Of a stretch of DNA of 64,000 bases, positions 1 through 8,470 are shown in pieces. The stretch is from Mycobacterium sp. MBM (GTDB lineage Bacteria; Actinomycetota; Actinomycetes; Mycobacteriales; Mycobacteriaceae): contig JAKJHY010000008.1 of NCBI GenBank assembly GCA_021648845.1, forward strand, positions 62,001 through 126,000, in the 5' to 3' direction. Positions within the stretch are counted from its first letter, which is position 1. Every line of letters starts with the position of its first letter. Under the pieces are notes generated by a model that did no database searches, was not told the origin of the DNA, and worked only from the letters and a program-made list of their open reading frames with translations. The translations under genes and the position numbers were made by a program.

Positions 1-1514
1 TCGCGGGCCGTGCCGGGCAACGCATAGGACCGCAGCCCCAGCCGCACCGACATATCGACCGCCCGCTGCACACCCACCTGCGAAATCAACTTCGCGAAGG
101 CGGTATTCGGCGACGTGGCCAACGCATCGGTGACGTTCATCGAACCCTGGTAGTTGCCCGCGTTGCGCACGCACCAGGTCGCCGGCGGGCAACCCGGTGA
201 GTTACTGCTGCCCAGGCCCTTGGCCTGGAACGCCGGCGGCACCGGCAGCTGGGTGTTGATCCCCATCCCCATCTCCATGGCGGCGGCGACGGTGAAGATC
301 TTGAAGACCGAGCCGGCACCGTTGCCGGCCAGCGAGAAGGGCTGCGGCTGCATGGTTTCGCCGGCCTCGGTGTTCAGGCCATAGGTGCGGTTGCTGGCCA
401 TCGCCACCACCGGGTGGGCTTCCGTGCCCGGCTTGACCACACTCATGACGCTGGCGACACCCTCGATATCCGCGGGCGCGTATTGGTTGACGGCAGACTT
501 GATGTTCGCCTGCACATCCGGGTCCAGCGTCGTCTTGATCAGGTAGCCGCCCTTGGCGATCTGCTCCTTGCTGATCCCGGCGCGGGCGAGGTAGTCCAGT
601 ACGTAGTCGCAGAAGAAGGCTCGGTCCCCGGCCGCGATGCAGCCGCGGGGCAATTCGTTCGGGGTCGGCAGCACGCCCAACGGTTCCTGTTTGGCGGCCC
701 GCAGCGCGTCGGCCTCCTGGGGGACGTTCTCGATCATGGTGTCCAGCACCACGTTGCGGCGCGCGAGCGCGCCCTCGGGGTTGGTGTAGGGGTTCAGCAC
801 GCTGGTGGACTGGACCATGCCGGCCAGCAGCGCGGCCTGCTGCCAGTTCAGCTCGGAGGCGTTGATGCCGAAATAGGTCTGCGCGGCGTCCTGAACTCCG
901 AACGCGCCGTTGCCGAATGAGACCAGGTTCAGGTAGCGGGTGAGGATCTCGGGCTTGGTGAGCGTCTTGTCCAGGGTCAGCGCCATCCGGATCTCGCGCA
1001 GCTTACGCGCCGGGGTGGTCTCGATGGCCGCCCGCTTCTCCGCGTCGGTCTGGGCCACCACCAGCAACTGGTAGTTCTTCACGTATTGCTGTTCGAGGGT
1101 GGATCCGCCGCGGGTGTCCAGGTTCCCGGACAGGTACCCGGAGAGCCCGGTGAGGGTGCCCTGCCAGTCCACGCCGTTGTGCTCGGCGAACCGCTTGTCC
1201 TCGATGGACACGATCGCCAGTTTCATGGTGTTGGCGATCTGGTCGGTGGGGACCTCGAAGCGCCGCTGGGTGTACAGCCAGGCGATCGGGTTGCCGCGGG
1301 CATCGGTCATCGTCGACACCGCGGGGATCTCCCCCTCGACGAGCTGCGCCGAACCGTTGGCCACCACATCGGAGGCCCGGTTGGACATCAGGCCGATCCC
1401 GCCCACGACCGGGAACATCAAACCGGCGGCGATCACCGCGGCCAGCAGGCAGCACCACATCAGTTTGATGACCGTCACCGCTACCGGTGGACGCGTCGAG
1501 GGCTGCTCAGGCAT
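1..1514 (-). CDS. ponA2: Bifunctional class A penicillin-binding protein PonA2, 3' part cut by window edge
   Basis: Peptidoglycan glycosyltransferase and transpeptidase of the inner membrane. About 504 N-terminal residues are present. A membrane anchor lies at about residues 13-40. The GT51 domain follows, with the EDKRFAEHNG motif (catalytic Glu) and GGSTLEQQYVKN. The transpeptidase nucleophile motif SVFK is visible near the left part of the window. The remaining transpeptidase motifs and any PASTA domain lie beyond position 1. The ATG at 1514-1512 lies 7 nt after a TACTCT -10 box, so the mRNA is predicted to be leaderless. The gene is divergent from whiB4, as ponA2 (Rv3682) is in M. tuberculosis, which supports PonA2 over PonA1. 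Confidence 0.93.
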   Translation of the reverse strand, partial: MPEQPSTRPPVAVTVIKLMWCCLLAAVIAAGLMFPVVGGIGLMSNRASDVVANGSAQLVEGEIPAVSTMTDARGNPIAWLYTQRRFEVPTDQIANTMKLAIVSIEDKRFAEHNGVDWQGTLTGLSGYLSGNLDTRGGSTLEQQYVKNYQLLVVAQTDAEKRAAIETTPARKLREIRMALTLDKTLTKPEILTRYLNLVSFGNGAFGVQDAAQTYFGINASELNWQQAALLAGMVQSTSVLNPYTNPEGALARRNVVLDTMIENVPQEADALRAAKQEPLGVLPTPNELPRGCIAAGDRAFFCDYVLDYLARAGISKEQIAKGGYLIKTTLDPDVQANIKSAVNQYAPADIEGVASVMSVVKPGTEAHPVVAMASNRTYGLNTEAGETMQPQPFSLAGNGAGSVFKIFTVAAAMEMGMGINTQLPVPPAFQAKGLGSSNSPGCPPATWCVRNAGNYQGSMNVTDALATSPNTAFAKLISQVGVQRAVDMSVRLGLRSYALPGTAR

Positions 1515-1521
1515 GAGTTAC

Positions 1522-1527
1522 AGAGTA
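1522..1527 (-). promoter_or_regulatory. -10 box of ponA2, predicted leaderless
   Basis: TACTCT on the minus strand, followed by 7 nt and then the ATG. This fits the mycobacterial TANNNT rule for leaderless transcripts. No convincing -35 was sought. Confidence 0.5.
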
Positions 1528-1739
1528 GCCAGCGGGTCCAATCGGGGCCCGCGAGCCGGGCGAATGCCGTATTCGACGCCCTGACGGCACGGTCGTCCCA
1601 AAAAAGCGAGGTTTGACTGTTGCGTAAAAGGCCACTGACCACCTAGCTTGGACACACAATGCGATTCAGGTAACACTATGGACGCAATGTGGCGCAGATT
1701 ACATCTACGTGTTATGTAGTCCGGACGAAGGGAACGCTG

Positions 1740-2093
1740 GTGTCAGTTACATCATCCGCCATGCACAGGACTGGCGTGAACCCCCAACTCCACGCCGCCC
1801 CCGGAGCCGAGGCCGAAGCCAGGATCGCGTGGGTCTCCCAGGCGCGCTGCCGGCAGGCAGACCCCGACGAACTGTTCGTGCGCGGCGCCGCCCAGCGCAA
1901 GGCGGCCGTGATCTGCCGGCACTGCCCGGTCATCGCCGAGTGCGGTGCCGACGCCCTGGACAACAAGGTCGAGTTCGGTGTGTGGGGCGGGATGACCGAG
2001 CGCCAGCGCCGCGCCCTGCTCAAGCAGCACCCCGAGGTGGTTTCCTGGGCGGACTTCTTCGCCGCCCAGCGCAAGCACCGCAGCGCCGTCTAG
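1740..2093 (+). CDS. whiB4: WhiB-family Fe-S redox regulator WhiB4
   Basis: A 4Fe-4S cluster protein that senses O2/NO and binds DNA in its oxidised form (family knowledge for WhiB4). Four cysteines are visible: one in ARCRQADP, two in CRHCPV (CxxC) and one in AECGADAL. The GVWGGMTERQRR turn typical of Wbl proteins follows. The match to M. tuberculosis Rv3681c is nearly residue for residue from DPDELFVRG to HPEVVSW. I chose the GTG at 1740 because GAAGGGA (1727-1733) sits 6 nt upstream and the resulting N-terminus has the usual length. The ATG at 1761 is the alternative. It converges directly on the neighbouring ATPase gene with no gap. Confidence 0.95.
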   Translation: MSVTSSAMHRTGVNPQLHAAPGAEAEARIAWVSQARCRQADPDELFVRGAAQRKAAVICRHCPVIAECGADALDNKVEFGVWGGMTERQRRALLKQHPEVVSWADFFAAQRKHRSAV

Positions 2094-3218
2094 TCAGACC
2101 CCGGTGAGCTGATCGCCAATGGCGCGTAGCGCTTCCAGATCCGATACGTCGAATGGAAGCGACGGCACTCCGACGATCGCCACATGCGGATTGGCGCCGG
2201 TGAACCGGGACAGCAGCCGGACCTCGCGTTTGGCGGTTGCCGCCCGCGCCGCGTGCACCCGCAACACCGCAGCCGCCAGCCCGCCCGGTCCTTGGGTGGC
2301 ATCGAGCTGATCGGCGGCCTCCGCGGCATGCTCACCCGGCAGGTTGCACAGCGTCGGGTGGGTGCGGTTGAGGATCAGGCCGGCCAGCGGCATCTTCTCC
2401 TGTGACAGTCGGTCGACGAAGAACGAGGCCTCGCGCAGCGCATCCGGTTCTGCCGCCGACACCACCACGAACTGGGTGCCCCGACGTTTGAGCAACTCGT
2501 AGGTCCTATCCGCCTTCTGTCGGAACCCGTCGAAGGTGGCATCCAGCGCCTGAACGAAACCCGCTGCGTCGGCGAGCATTTGGGAACCCAGCACCGTGGA
2601 CAGGGCCTTCATCGCCAACCCGACCGCACCGGTCACCAACTTGCCGATTCCCCGGCCGGGCGCCAGTAGCAATCGCCACAGGCGGCTGTCCATGAAGCTG
2701 CCCAGCCGTTTCGGCGCATCCAGGAAGTCCAGTGCGTTGCGCGACGGCGGGGTATCCACCACGATCAGGTCCCATTTGTCCTCTGCAAGCAGCTGGCCGA
2801 GCTTCTCCATGGCCATGTACTCCTGCGTGCCGGCCAGCGAGGTCGCCACCGTCTGGTAGAACTGGTTGTCCAGAATCGCTTCTGCGCGTTCGGAATCCGA
2901 GGAGTACTGCAACACCATCTCATCGAAGGTGCGGCGCATGTCGAGCATCATGGCGTACAGTTCGCCGGTCGCCTCGGGTGCCAGCGGAACACGCTGCGGG
3001 TTGTTGCCCAGGCTTTCGATGCCCAGTGCCTGGGCCAACCGCTTGGCCGGGTCGATGGTCAGGACCACGACGGTGCGGCCGCGTTCGGCGGCGCGCAGCG
3101 CCATCGCCGCGGCGGTGGTCGTCTTGCCCACACCGCCGGCGCCACAGCACACCACGACCCGGTTGGTGGTATCGGCGAGAATGGCGCCCAGGTCCAGGGC
3201 GGGTGCGGTGGTACTCAC
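2094..3218 (-). CDS. bagB: Get3/ArsA-like ATPase, Rv3680 homologue
   Basis: P-loop ATPase of the anion-transporting ATPase / Get3 superfamily, 374 residues. Walker [11 protein letters not shown] lies at about residues 25-34. The switch region [14 protein letters not shown], which binds nucleotide at the dimer interface, and the [14 protein letters not shown] motif follow. In M. tuberculosis the Rv3679/Rv3680 pair forms a complex resembling Get3 (named BagA/BagB, from memory) and protects against glycerol-derived toxicity. It lies 3 nt downstream of its partner gene in one operon, so the two ATPases are almost certainly co-expressed. No tail-anchored client can be named from sequence. Confidence 0.9.
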   Translation of the reverse strand: MSTTAPALDLGAILADTTNRVVVCCGAGGVGKTTTAAAMALRAAERGRTVVVLTIDPAKRLAQALGIESLGNNPQRVPLAPEATGELYAMMLDMRRTFDEMVLQYSSDSERAEAILDNQFYQTVATSLAGTQEYMAMEKLGQLLAEDKWDLIVVDTPPSRNALDFLDAPKRLGSFMDSRLWRLLLAPGRGIGKLVTGAVGLAMKALSTVLGSQMLADAAGFVQALDATFDGFRQKADRTYELLKRRGTQFVVVSAAEPDALREASFFVDRLSQEKMPLAGLILNRTHPTLCNLPGEHAAEAADQLDATQGPGGLAAAVLRVHAARAATAKREVRLLSRFTGANPHVAIVGVPSLPFDVSDLEALRAIGDQLTGV

Positions 3219-3221
3219 GGG

Positions 3222-4250
3222 TTACCTCACTCCTTGAGCGGCAAGTGCTTCGGCCAGTTCATAGAGACTGCCGAGGTCGACACCGTCGGCGATGGCGGGC
3301 AGCTCGAGGCGGGCCACATCGAGGTCTTCGAGCAGTTCCGCACTTTCGGTCCGCGCGCTGATGCGGGTGGCGTGCTGGATGGACTCGGTGAGCAGACCCG
3401 CGAAATCGTTGTCCGACAAGGTGATACCCGCGGCGGTCAAGCCGGCTCGCACGGCGTCGGCGTCGATGTCGCCTTCGGCGGCCTTGCCGAGGTCCGCCGC
3501 AGGCAGATACGTGGGAATGTTGCGGTTGACGATCACGCTGCCGATCGGGAGGTCCAGTTCGCGCAGTTCGCTGATCGCCTCGACGGTTTCCTGCACGGGC
3601 AGCGCCTCCAGCAGGGTGACCAGGTGGATGGCGGTCAGATCCGAATGCAGGATCTTGACCACGCCCTCGGCCTGTGAGTGCACCGGGCCGCCCTTGGCCA
3701 GCTCGGACACCGCCTTGGTGACATCGAGGAAGCGTGGGATGCGCCCGGTCGGGGGCGAATCGACGACGATCGCGTCGTAGACCATCTGGCCCGGCTTGGC
3801 CTGCTTGTCTCCGCGGACCACGATCTCCTTGATCTTGCCGGTGAGCAGCACATCACGCAGGCCCGGTGCGATCGTGGTGGCGAACTCGACAGCGCCGATG
3901 CGGCGCATCGCACGGCCCGCGAGACCGAGGTTGTAGAACATGTCGAGGTACTCCAGGAACGCCGCCTCGGTGTCGATGGCGAGTGCGTTGACCTGCCCGC
4001 CGCCGTCGGCGGTGGCGATCTTGACTTCCTTGTAGGGAAGTGGCGGGACGTCGAAGAGCTGGGCGATGCCCTGGCGGCCCTCGACCTCCACCAGCAGCAC
4101 CTTGCGGCCACCGGCGGCCAGTGCCAGCGCCAGCGCCGCCGCGATCGTCGACTTTCCGGTGCCACCCTTACCGGTGACGAAGTGCAGCCGCGCCTTGGTC
4201 AGGCGCGCCGGCCAGCCGACCGCCTTGCGGTCGTTGGATTCGTGTTCCAC
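3222..4250 (-). CDS. bagA: Get3/ArsA-like ATPase, Rv3679 homologue
   Basis: Partner P-loop ATPase, 342 residues, with deviant Walker A GKGGTGKST at about residues 27-35 and VDSPPTGRIPRFLD further on. It is the first gene of a two-gene operon with the Rv3680 homologue. The GTG at 4250 lies 6 nt after a TAGCAT -10 box (4257-4262), so the transcript is predicted to be leaderless. It is divergent from the small DUF4177 gene, with both promoters packed into 48 bp. The role in the cell (targeting or chaperoning versus metabolite stress) is inferred from the M. tuberculosis pair. Confidence 0.9.
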   Translation of the reverse strand: MEHESNDRKAVGWPARLTKARLHFVTGKGGTGKSTIAAALALALAAGGRKVLLVEVEGRQGIAQLFDVPPLPYKEVKIATADGGGQVNALAIDTEAAFLEYLDMFYNLGLAGRAMRRIGAVEFATTIAPGLRDVLLTGKIKEIVVRGDKQAKPGQMVYDAIVVDSPPTGRIPRFLDVTKAVSELAKGGPVHSQAEGVVKILHSDLTAIHLVTLLEALPVQETVEAISELRELDLPIGSVIVNRNIPTYLPAADLGKAAEGDIDADAVRAGLTAAGITLSDNDFAGLLTESIQHATRISARTESAELLEDLDVARLELPAIADGVDLGSLYELAEALAAQGVR

Positions 4251-4256
4251 GCCTGC

Positions 4257-4262
4257 ATGCTA
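4257..4262 (-). promoter_or_regulatory. -10 box of the bagA-bagB operon, leaderless
   Basis: TAGCAT on the minus strand, 6 nt before the GTG start of bagA. It lies back to back with the promoter at 4286-4291. Confidence 0.5.
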
Positions 4263-4285
4263 TCCATGCGCACTACCCGTCCGGA

Positions 4286-4291
4286 TAAGCT
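4286..4291 (+). promoter_or_regulatory. -10 box of the DUF4177-RidA-MBL operon, leaderless
   Basis: TAAGCT followed by 7 nt and the ATG at 4299. Confidence 0.5.
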
Positions 4292-4298
4292 CGCCGAC

Positions 4299-4460
4299 AT
4301 GAGCGAAGTGAACCGTTGGGAATACGCCACCGTCCCGTTGTTGACGCATGCGACCAAACAAATCCTCGATCAGTGGGGATCCGACGGTTGGGAGTTGGTC
4401 TCGGTGTTGCCCGGCCCCACCGGCGAGCAGCATGTCGCCTACCTGAAGCGGCCCAAGTGA
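4299..4460 (+). CDS. DUF4177-type small protein, Rv3678A homologue
   Basis: A 53-residue protein beginning MSEVNRWEYATVPLL, with the conserved DQWGSDGWELVSV core of DUF4177-like proteins. Its function is unknown. The ATG sits 7 nt after a TAAGCT -10 box, indicating a leaderless start, which a small gene needs to be believed. Its stop overlaps the GTG of the RidA gene by 4 nt (GTGA), so the two are translationally coupled. Confidence 0.8.
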   Translation: MSEVNRWEYATVPLLTHATKQILDQWGSDGWELVSVLPGPTGEQHVAYLKRPK

Positions 4461-4948
4461 CCGTCTCCGGCGGGCAGGAGCGAAGCGACCGGGGGGAGGT
4501 CTCGTCGAAGCTGACCGAGCTGGGCATCGAGCTGCCCGCGGTCGTCGCGCCGCTGGCGGCCTACGTCCCTGCGGTGCGCACCGCCAACCTGGTCTACACC
4601 GCGGGACAGCTGCCGATCGCCGATGGTGAACTGCTGGCCACCGGCAAGGTCGGCGCCGAGGTGAGCGCCGAGCAGGCCAAGGACCTGGCCCGCCAGTGCG
4701 GGCTGAACGCGCTGGCCGCCGTGCATGCGCTGGTGGGGATCGATTCGGTGGTCAAGGTGGTCAAGGTTGTCGGCTTCGTGGCCTCGGCGCCCGGCTTCGA
4801 CGGACAGCCCGGCGTCATCAACGGTGCCTCCGAGTTGTTCGGGGAGGTCTTCGGCGACGCGGGCGCGCACGCGCGGTCCGCGGTCGGGGTGTCCGAATTG
4901 CCGCGTAATGCGCCGGTCGAGGTCGAGATCATCGTCGAGGTCGCGTGA
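4457..4948 (+). CDS. RidA/YjgF family deaminase-like protein, Rv3678c homologue
   Basis: RidA proteins hydrolyse reactive enamine/imine intermediates released by PLP enzymes. Family features seen: VVAPLAAYVPAVRTANLVYTAGQ near the N-terminus, the GQPGVINGASELFGEVFG stretch and the C-terminal ARSAVGVSELPRNAPVEVE block, where the conserved Arg acts. The GTG at 4457 overlaps the preceding stop (GTGA). Odd: residues 4-13 read SGGQERSDRG, the product of a dispersed repeat (4469-4498) that also starts two other proteins here, so the native domain begins at about residue 17. It is in an operon with the MBL hydrolase. Confidence 0.88.
   Translation: MTVSGGQERSDRGEVSSKLTELGIELPAVVAPLAAYVPAVRTANLVYTAGQLPIADGELLATGKVGAEVSAEQAKDLARQCGLNALAAVHALVGIDSVVKVVKVVGFVASAPGFDGQPGVINGASELFGEVFGDAGAHARSAVGVSELPRNAPVEVEIIVEVA
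4469..4498 (+). repeat. Copy of GAGCGAAGCGAC repeat inside the RidA N-terminus
   Basis: Contains GGCGGGCAGGAGCGAAGCGA followed by CC, identical over this core to the units at 51883-52020 (opposite strand). It is translated GGQERSDRG. Confidence 0.8.
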
Positions 4949-5039
4949 GCGGCCGAGCATGAGGCAGAGGTCGCGTGAGCGGCCGAGCATGAGGCAGAAG
5001 GTCGCGTGAGCGGCCGAGCATGAGATAGAGGTTGCGTGA
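4938..5039 (+). repeat. 30-31 bp tandem repeat, three copies plus a partial one, at the RidA/MBL junction
   Basis: The unit begins AGGTCGCGTGAGCGGCCGAG and continues CATGAGGCAG. Copies start at 4938, 4968 and 4999, with a fourth partial copy at 5029. The first copy contains the RidA stop codon. Each copy carries a GTGAGC. The partial fourth copy provides the GTG start of the downstream gene. Confidence 0.9.
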
Positions 5040-5821
5040 CAGCCCACCCCGCGTATGGCGAGCTGAGGCCGGTGGTGGACACCGACACGGTGTCGGCCTC
5101 GGTCTTACTGTGCGACAACCCGGGCGTGATGACCTTGGAGGGCACCAACACCTGGGTGCTGCGCGGTCCGCGCAGCGACGAGCTGGTGGTCGTGGACCCC
5201 GGCCCCGACGATGTCGCGCATATCGACCGGATTGCCGCGCTCGGCAAGATCGCGCTGGTGTTGATCAGCCACAAGCACGGCGACCACGTCGACGGGATCG
5301 ACCTTCTGGTGGAACGTACCGGCGCGGTCGTCCGCGCGGTCGGCAGCGGGTTTCTGCGGGGGATGGGCGGCGCGCTGACCGACGGTGAGGTGATCGACGC
5401 CGCCGGTCTGCGGATCACGGTGATGGCGACTCCCGGGCACACTGCGGATTCGCTGTGCTTCCTGGTCGGCGATGCCGTGTTGACCGCGGACACGGTGCTG
5501 GGCCGCGGCACCACCGTCATCGACGACGAGGACGGGAGCTTGGCGGCGTACCTGGAATCGCTGCGCCGCCTGCACGGTTTGGGCGCGCGCGCCGTGCTAC
5601 CCGGGCACGGCCCCGATTTGGCCGACCTTGCACAGGTCACCACGACATATCTGGTGCACCGTGAGGAACGGCTCGAACAGGTTCGCGCCGCGCTGCGAGC
5701 GTTGGGGGAGGACGCCAGCGCCAAGCAGGTCGTCGCGCACGTCTATACCGATGTGGACGAGAAGTTGTGGCCGGCGGCCGAGAAGTCGACGCAGGCCCAG
5801 CTGGACTACCTCCGCCGCTGA
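5036..5821 (+). CDS. Metallo-beta-lactamase-fold hydrolase, Rv3677c homologue
   Basis: MBL-fold hydrolase of 261 residues. The metal-binding HxHxDH motif is visible as SHKHGDHVDG near residue 80. A further metal-ligand region ATPGHTADSLCF, ADTVLGRGT and the C-terminal PGHGPDL histidine are also present, so the dinuclear Zn site looks complete. The architecture resembles the glyoxalase II / LACTB2 group, and the true substrate is unknown. The GTG at 5036 is placed by the end of the tandem repeat and by the family N-terminus, and no ATG is available nearby. It is the last gene of the DUF4177-RidA operon. Confidence 0.87.
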   Translation: MTAHPAYGELRPVVDTDTVSASVLLCDNPGVMTLEGTNTWVLRGPRSDELVVVDPGPDDVAHIDRIAALGKIALVLISHKHGDHVDGIDLLVERTGAVVRAVGSGFLRGMGGALTDGEVIDAAGLRITVMATPGHTADSLCFLVGDAVLTADTVLGRGTTVIDDEDGSLAAYLESLRRLHGLGARAVLPGHGPDLADLAQVTTTYLVHREERLEQVRAALRALGEDASAKQVVAHVYTDVDEKLWPAAEKSTQAQLDYLRR

Positions 5822-5824
5822 CTG

Positions 5825-5883
5825 CCGAAACAGCATTCCAGAAGGCCCCTACTCGGACTTTTGCGTCTGGAATGCTGTTTCGG
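5825..5883. repeat. Perfect 18-bp inverted repeat between convergent genes
   Basis: Arms 5825-5842 and 5866-5883 are exact reverse complements (CCGAAACAGCATTCCAGA) around a 23-nt loop. It sits directly after the MBL stop and 9 bp before the crp stop. No T-run follows on either strand, so it is not a classical intrinsic terminator. A bidirectional hairpin terminator or a REP-like element are both possible. Confidence 0.85.
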
Positions 5884-5892
5884 CGGGGATGG

Positions 5893-6567
5893 TCAGCGTG
5901 CTCGGCGGGCGAGGCGCTCGCTGTCGCTGATCAGCACGCTCTTGCCCTCGAGGCGGATCCAGCCGCGGTGCGCGAAATCGGCGAGCGCCTTGTTCACCGT
6001 CTCGCGGGAGGCGCCGACGAGCTGGGCGATCTCCTCCTGAGTCAGGTCATGGGTGACGCGCAACGCGCCGCCCTCCTGGGTGCCGAACCGCTGCGCCAGT
6101 TGCAGCAGCTGCTTGGCGACCCGACCGGGCACATCGGTGAAGATGAGGTCGGCCAGGTTGTTGTTGGTGCGGCGTAGACGACGGGCCAGCACCCGCAGGA
6201 GCTGCTCGGCGATCTCCGGGCGGTCGGCGATCCAGGCACGCAGCGCTTCGCGGTCCATCGAGACGGCGCGCACCTCGGTGATGGTGGTGGCACTGGACGT
6301 CCGCGGGCCGGGGTCGAAGATCGAGAGTTCACCGAACATGTCCGACGGGCCCATGATCGTCAGCAGATTCTCCCGGCCGTCCGGAGAACGGCGGCCGATC
6401 TTCACCTTGCCGGACGTGATGATGTAGAGCCGGTCACCGGGCTCGCCCTCGGCGAACACAGTGTGTCCGCGCGGGAAGTCGACAGGCTGCAGCTGTTTGG
6501 TCAGTGCAGCGACCGCAGTGGGTTCTACCCCTTGGAAGATTCCGGCCCTGGCCAGGATCTCGTCCAC
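5893..6567 (-). CDS. crp: cAMP receptor protein CRP (Rv3676 homologue)
   Basis: Global transcription regulator of 224 residues, the same length as in M. tuberculosis. The N-terminal cyclic-nucleotide domain has the phosphate-binding cassette [19 protein letters not shown]. The C-terminal winged helix has the recognition helix segment [22 protein letters not shown]. The GTG at 6567 is preceded by AGAGGGGC, a good ribosome binding site. Two near-consensus TGTGA-N6-TCACA sites lie elsewhere in the window (15887-15902 and 55788-55803). The membrane adenylyl cyclase gene 23 kb away is a possible cAMP source. Confidence 0.96.
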   Translation of the reverse strand: MDEILARAGIFQGVEPTAVAALTKQLQPVDFPRGHTVFAEGEPGDRLYIITSGKVKIGRRSPDGRENLLTIMGPSDMFGELSIFDPGPRTSSATTITEVRAVSMDREALRAWIADRPEIAEQLLRVLARRLRRTNNNLADLIFTDVPGRVAKQLLQLAQRFGTQEGGALRVTHDLTQEEIAQLVGASRETVNKALADFAHRGWIRLEGKSVLISDSERLARRAR

Positions 6568-6684
6568 GTTGCCCCTCTTAGCTCTTCGGGTGATATGTCA
6601 TGCGCAATCAAACATACGGTGGCTGACCGCCCAGCTTGTTAGCGAAATCAGTCTAGAGGTTGGCCCGCCCACGACGAGCCAACG

Positions 6685-6975
6685 CTACACACGATTGGGC
6701 TGGCGAGTCGCGGGAAACTGCGGATTGCCCCTGCTCGACGTCGCCAACTGGGTGGGCGGACCGGTAAACGTCTGCGGTTCGCGGGCCGCCGCGGGCCGGC
6801 GCTCCAGCAAATCGGTCCCGGCCTTGCGGCCCACGGTCGGGAGGTCCTCGGCCTCCAGGTGGGTTTCCAGGCGCCCGAGCCCGAAAGTCGCCAACATCAG
6901 CAACCCGGGGATGAAGGCAACCAGCAACCACGACACACAGGAAAGTAAACACGGCGAAGGTCTCAGCAGGATCAC
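6685..6975 (-). CDS. Small membrane protein, Rv3675-like
   Basis: A 96-residue protein with one hydrophobic segment near the N-terminus ([20 protein letters not shown]), followed by a polar tail. The position upstream of crp and in the same direction matches Rv3675. The GTG at 6975 has only a weak ribosome binding site. Function is unknown, and the small size makes this one of the less certain genes. Confidence 0.6.
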   Translation of the reverse strand: MILLRPSPCLLSCVSWLLVAFIPGLLMLATFGLGRLETHLEAEDLPTVGRKAGTDLLERRPAAAREPQTFTGPPTQLATSSRGNPQFPATRQPNRV

Positions 6976-7048
6976 GGTTTGTCACCGGTCGGCACCGTGC
7001 CCGGGCGTCTGTCGTGTTGCCGTTGTCGTCCGTCCCGGCGCACGTCAG

Positions 7049-7054
7049 TACGCT
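7049..7054 (+). promoter_or_regulatory. -10 box of nth, leaderless
   Basis: TACGCT followed by 7 nt and the GTG at 7062. This sets the nth start. Confidence 0.5.
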
Positions 7055-7061
7055 GATCGGG

Positions 7062-7826
7062 GTGAGTGCGCGCACCATCCGCAGCAAGTCGTCCGCAGCG
7101 TGGGATCGGGAGACCCATCTCGGGCTGGTCCGGCGGGCCCGGCGGATGAACCGCACGCTCGCTGTGGCTTTCCCGCACGTGTACTGCGAACTCGATTTCA
7201 CCACCCCGCTGGAGCTCACGGTGGCGACCATCCTGTCGGCGCAGTGCACCGACAAACGGGTCAACCTGACCACCCCGGCGCTGTTCGAGCGATACCGCAC
7301 CGCACTGGACTACGCCCAGGCCGACCGCGCCGAACTCGAAGAGCTGATCCGGCCCACCGGCTTCTACCGCAACAAGGCCAACGCGCTGATCAACCTGGGT
7401 CAGGAGCTGGTGACGCGGTTCGACGGTGAAGTCCCGAACACCCTCGCCGACCTCGTCACGCTGCCCGGTATCGGCCGCAAGACCGCCAACGTGGTGCTGG
7501 GCAACGCATTCGGCATACCCGGTATCACCGTCGACACCCACTTCGGCAGGCTGGTCCGGCGCTGGCGCTGGACCGCCGAAGAGGACCCCGTGAAGGTCGA
7601 GCACATCGTCGGCGAACTGATCGAACGCCGCGAGTGGACCTTGCTGAGTCACCGGGTGATCTTTCACGGCCGCCGCGTCTGCCACGCCCGCCGTCCGGCC
7701 TGCGGGGTCTGCGTGCTGGCCAAGGACTGCCCCTCCTTCGGGGCCGGCCCCACCGATCCGGTCAGCGCGGCGGCCCTGGTGAAAGGGCCCGAAACCGAGC
7801 ATCTGCTGGCGCTGGCCGGGCTGTGA
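7062..7826 (+). CDS. nth: Endonuclease III
   Basis: DNA glycosylase/AP lyase that removes oxidised pyrimidines in base excision repair. The helix-hairpin-helix is [14 protein letters not shown] with the catalytic Lys. It is followed by [11 protein letters not shown] with the catalytic Asp. The C-terminal 4Fe-4S loop has the exact spacing C-x6-C-x2-C-x5-C ([17 protein letters not shown]). The sequence matches Rv3674c closely. The GTG at 7062 was chosen over further upstream starts because a TACGCT -10 box lies 7 nt before it. It overlaps the next gene by 4 nt (GTGA). Confidence 0.96.
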   Translation: MSARTIRSKSSAAWDRETHLGLVRRARRMNRTLAVAFPHVYCELDFTTPLELTVATILSAQCTDKRVNLTTPALFERYRTALDYAQADRAELEELIRPTGFYRNKANALINLGQELVTRFDGEVPNTLADLVTLPGIGRKTANVVLGNAFGIPGITVDTHFGRLVRRWRWTAEEDPVKVEHIVGELIERREWTLLSHRVIFHGRRVCHARRPACGVCVLAKDCPSFGAGPTDPVSAAALVKGPETEHLLALAGL

Positions 7827-8470
7827 GCCGCTCGACACGCTGGACCGCGGCGGTACTGATCATCCTGGTGGCATTGGGCTACGCGCTCTGGCGCGAGCTC
7901 GATACCGCCGAACCGAGCACCGATGCCGGCCGGCCCGCGGCCCGCGATCATCGCGACGCCGACACCCCCGAAGCGCTCGCCGAACCCCGGGCCAGGGCCG
8001 ATCTGCCGCGCTGCCCGGGACCCGGCGCCGGCGCCGGGCCGGCGGCCCTGCGCGGCATCACCCTGGAATGCGCGGGCGACGGTTCCGCGGTCGATCTCGC
8101 GGCGGCGCTGGCGGGCCGACCGGTGCTGCTCAACCTGTGGGCGTATTGGTGCGGACCGTGCGCCGAAGAGCTGCCCGCCTTGGCCGAGTACCAGCAGAGA
8201 ATGGGCGATCGGGTGCTCGTCCTGACGGTGCACCAGGACGAGAACGAGACGGCCGGTCTGTTGCGGCTCGCCGAGCTGGGCGTCCGGTTGCCGACCGTGC
8301 AGGACGGGCGCCGCCTGGTCGCGGCCGCGCTGAAGGTTCCCAACGTGATGCCTGCGACCGTCGTGCTGGCCGCGGACGGTAGCGTGGCCGAGATCCTGCC
8401 GCGACCGTTCACCGACGTCGACGAGATCGCCGCGGCGGTGAATCCGTCGATAGGAGTTCCGGTTGAGTAG
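7823..8470 (+). CDS. Membrane-anchored TlpA-like thioredoxin, Rv3673c homologue
   Basis: A 215-residue extracytoplasmic thiol-disulfide oxidoreductase. An N-terminal signal anchor lies at about residues 7-22. A Pro/Ala-rich linker leads to a thioredoxin fold with the WCGPC active site ([18 protein letters not shown]). The cis-Pro region near [11 protein letters not shown] is present. The GTG overlaps the nth stop (GTGA), and the 3' end overlaps the NUDIX start, so these genes are co-translated. Likely role is redox folding or cytochrome maturation outside the membrane (inference). Confidence 0.87.
   Translation: MSRSTRWTAAVLIILVALGYALWRELDTAEPSTDAGRPAARDHRDADTPEALAEPRARADLPRCPGPGAGAGPAALRGITLECAGDGSAVDLAAALAGRPVLLNLWAYWCGPCAEELPALAEYQQRMGDRVLVLTVHQDENETAGLLRLAELGVRLPTVQDGRRLVAAALKVPNVMPATVVLAADGSVAEILPRPFTDVDEIAAAVNPSIGVPVE

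Noticed and set aside
1688..1703. CRP-like site upstream of whiB4 (TGTGG-CGCAGA-TTACA)
   Set aside because: Only 8 of 10 consensus positions and no clear whiB4 promoter to relate it to; too weak to list.
6565..6684. GTGATATGTCATG upstream of crp as an autoregulatory CRP site
   Set aside because: The half-sites are only 3-4 bp apart instead of 6, so it does not fit the consensus.
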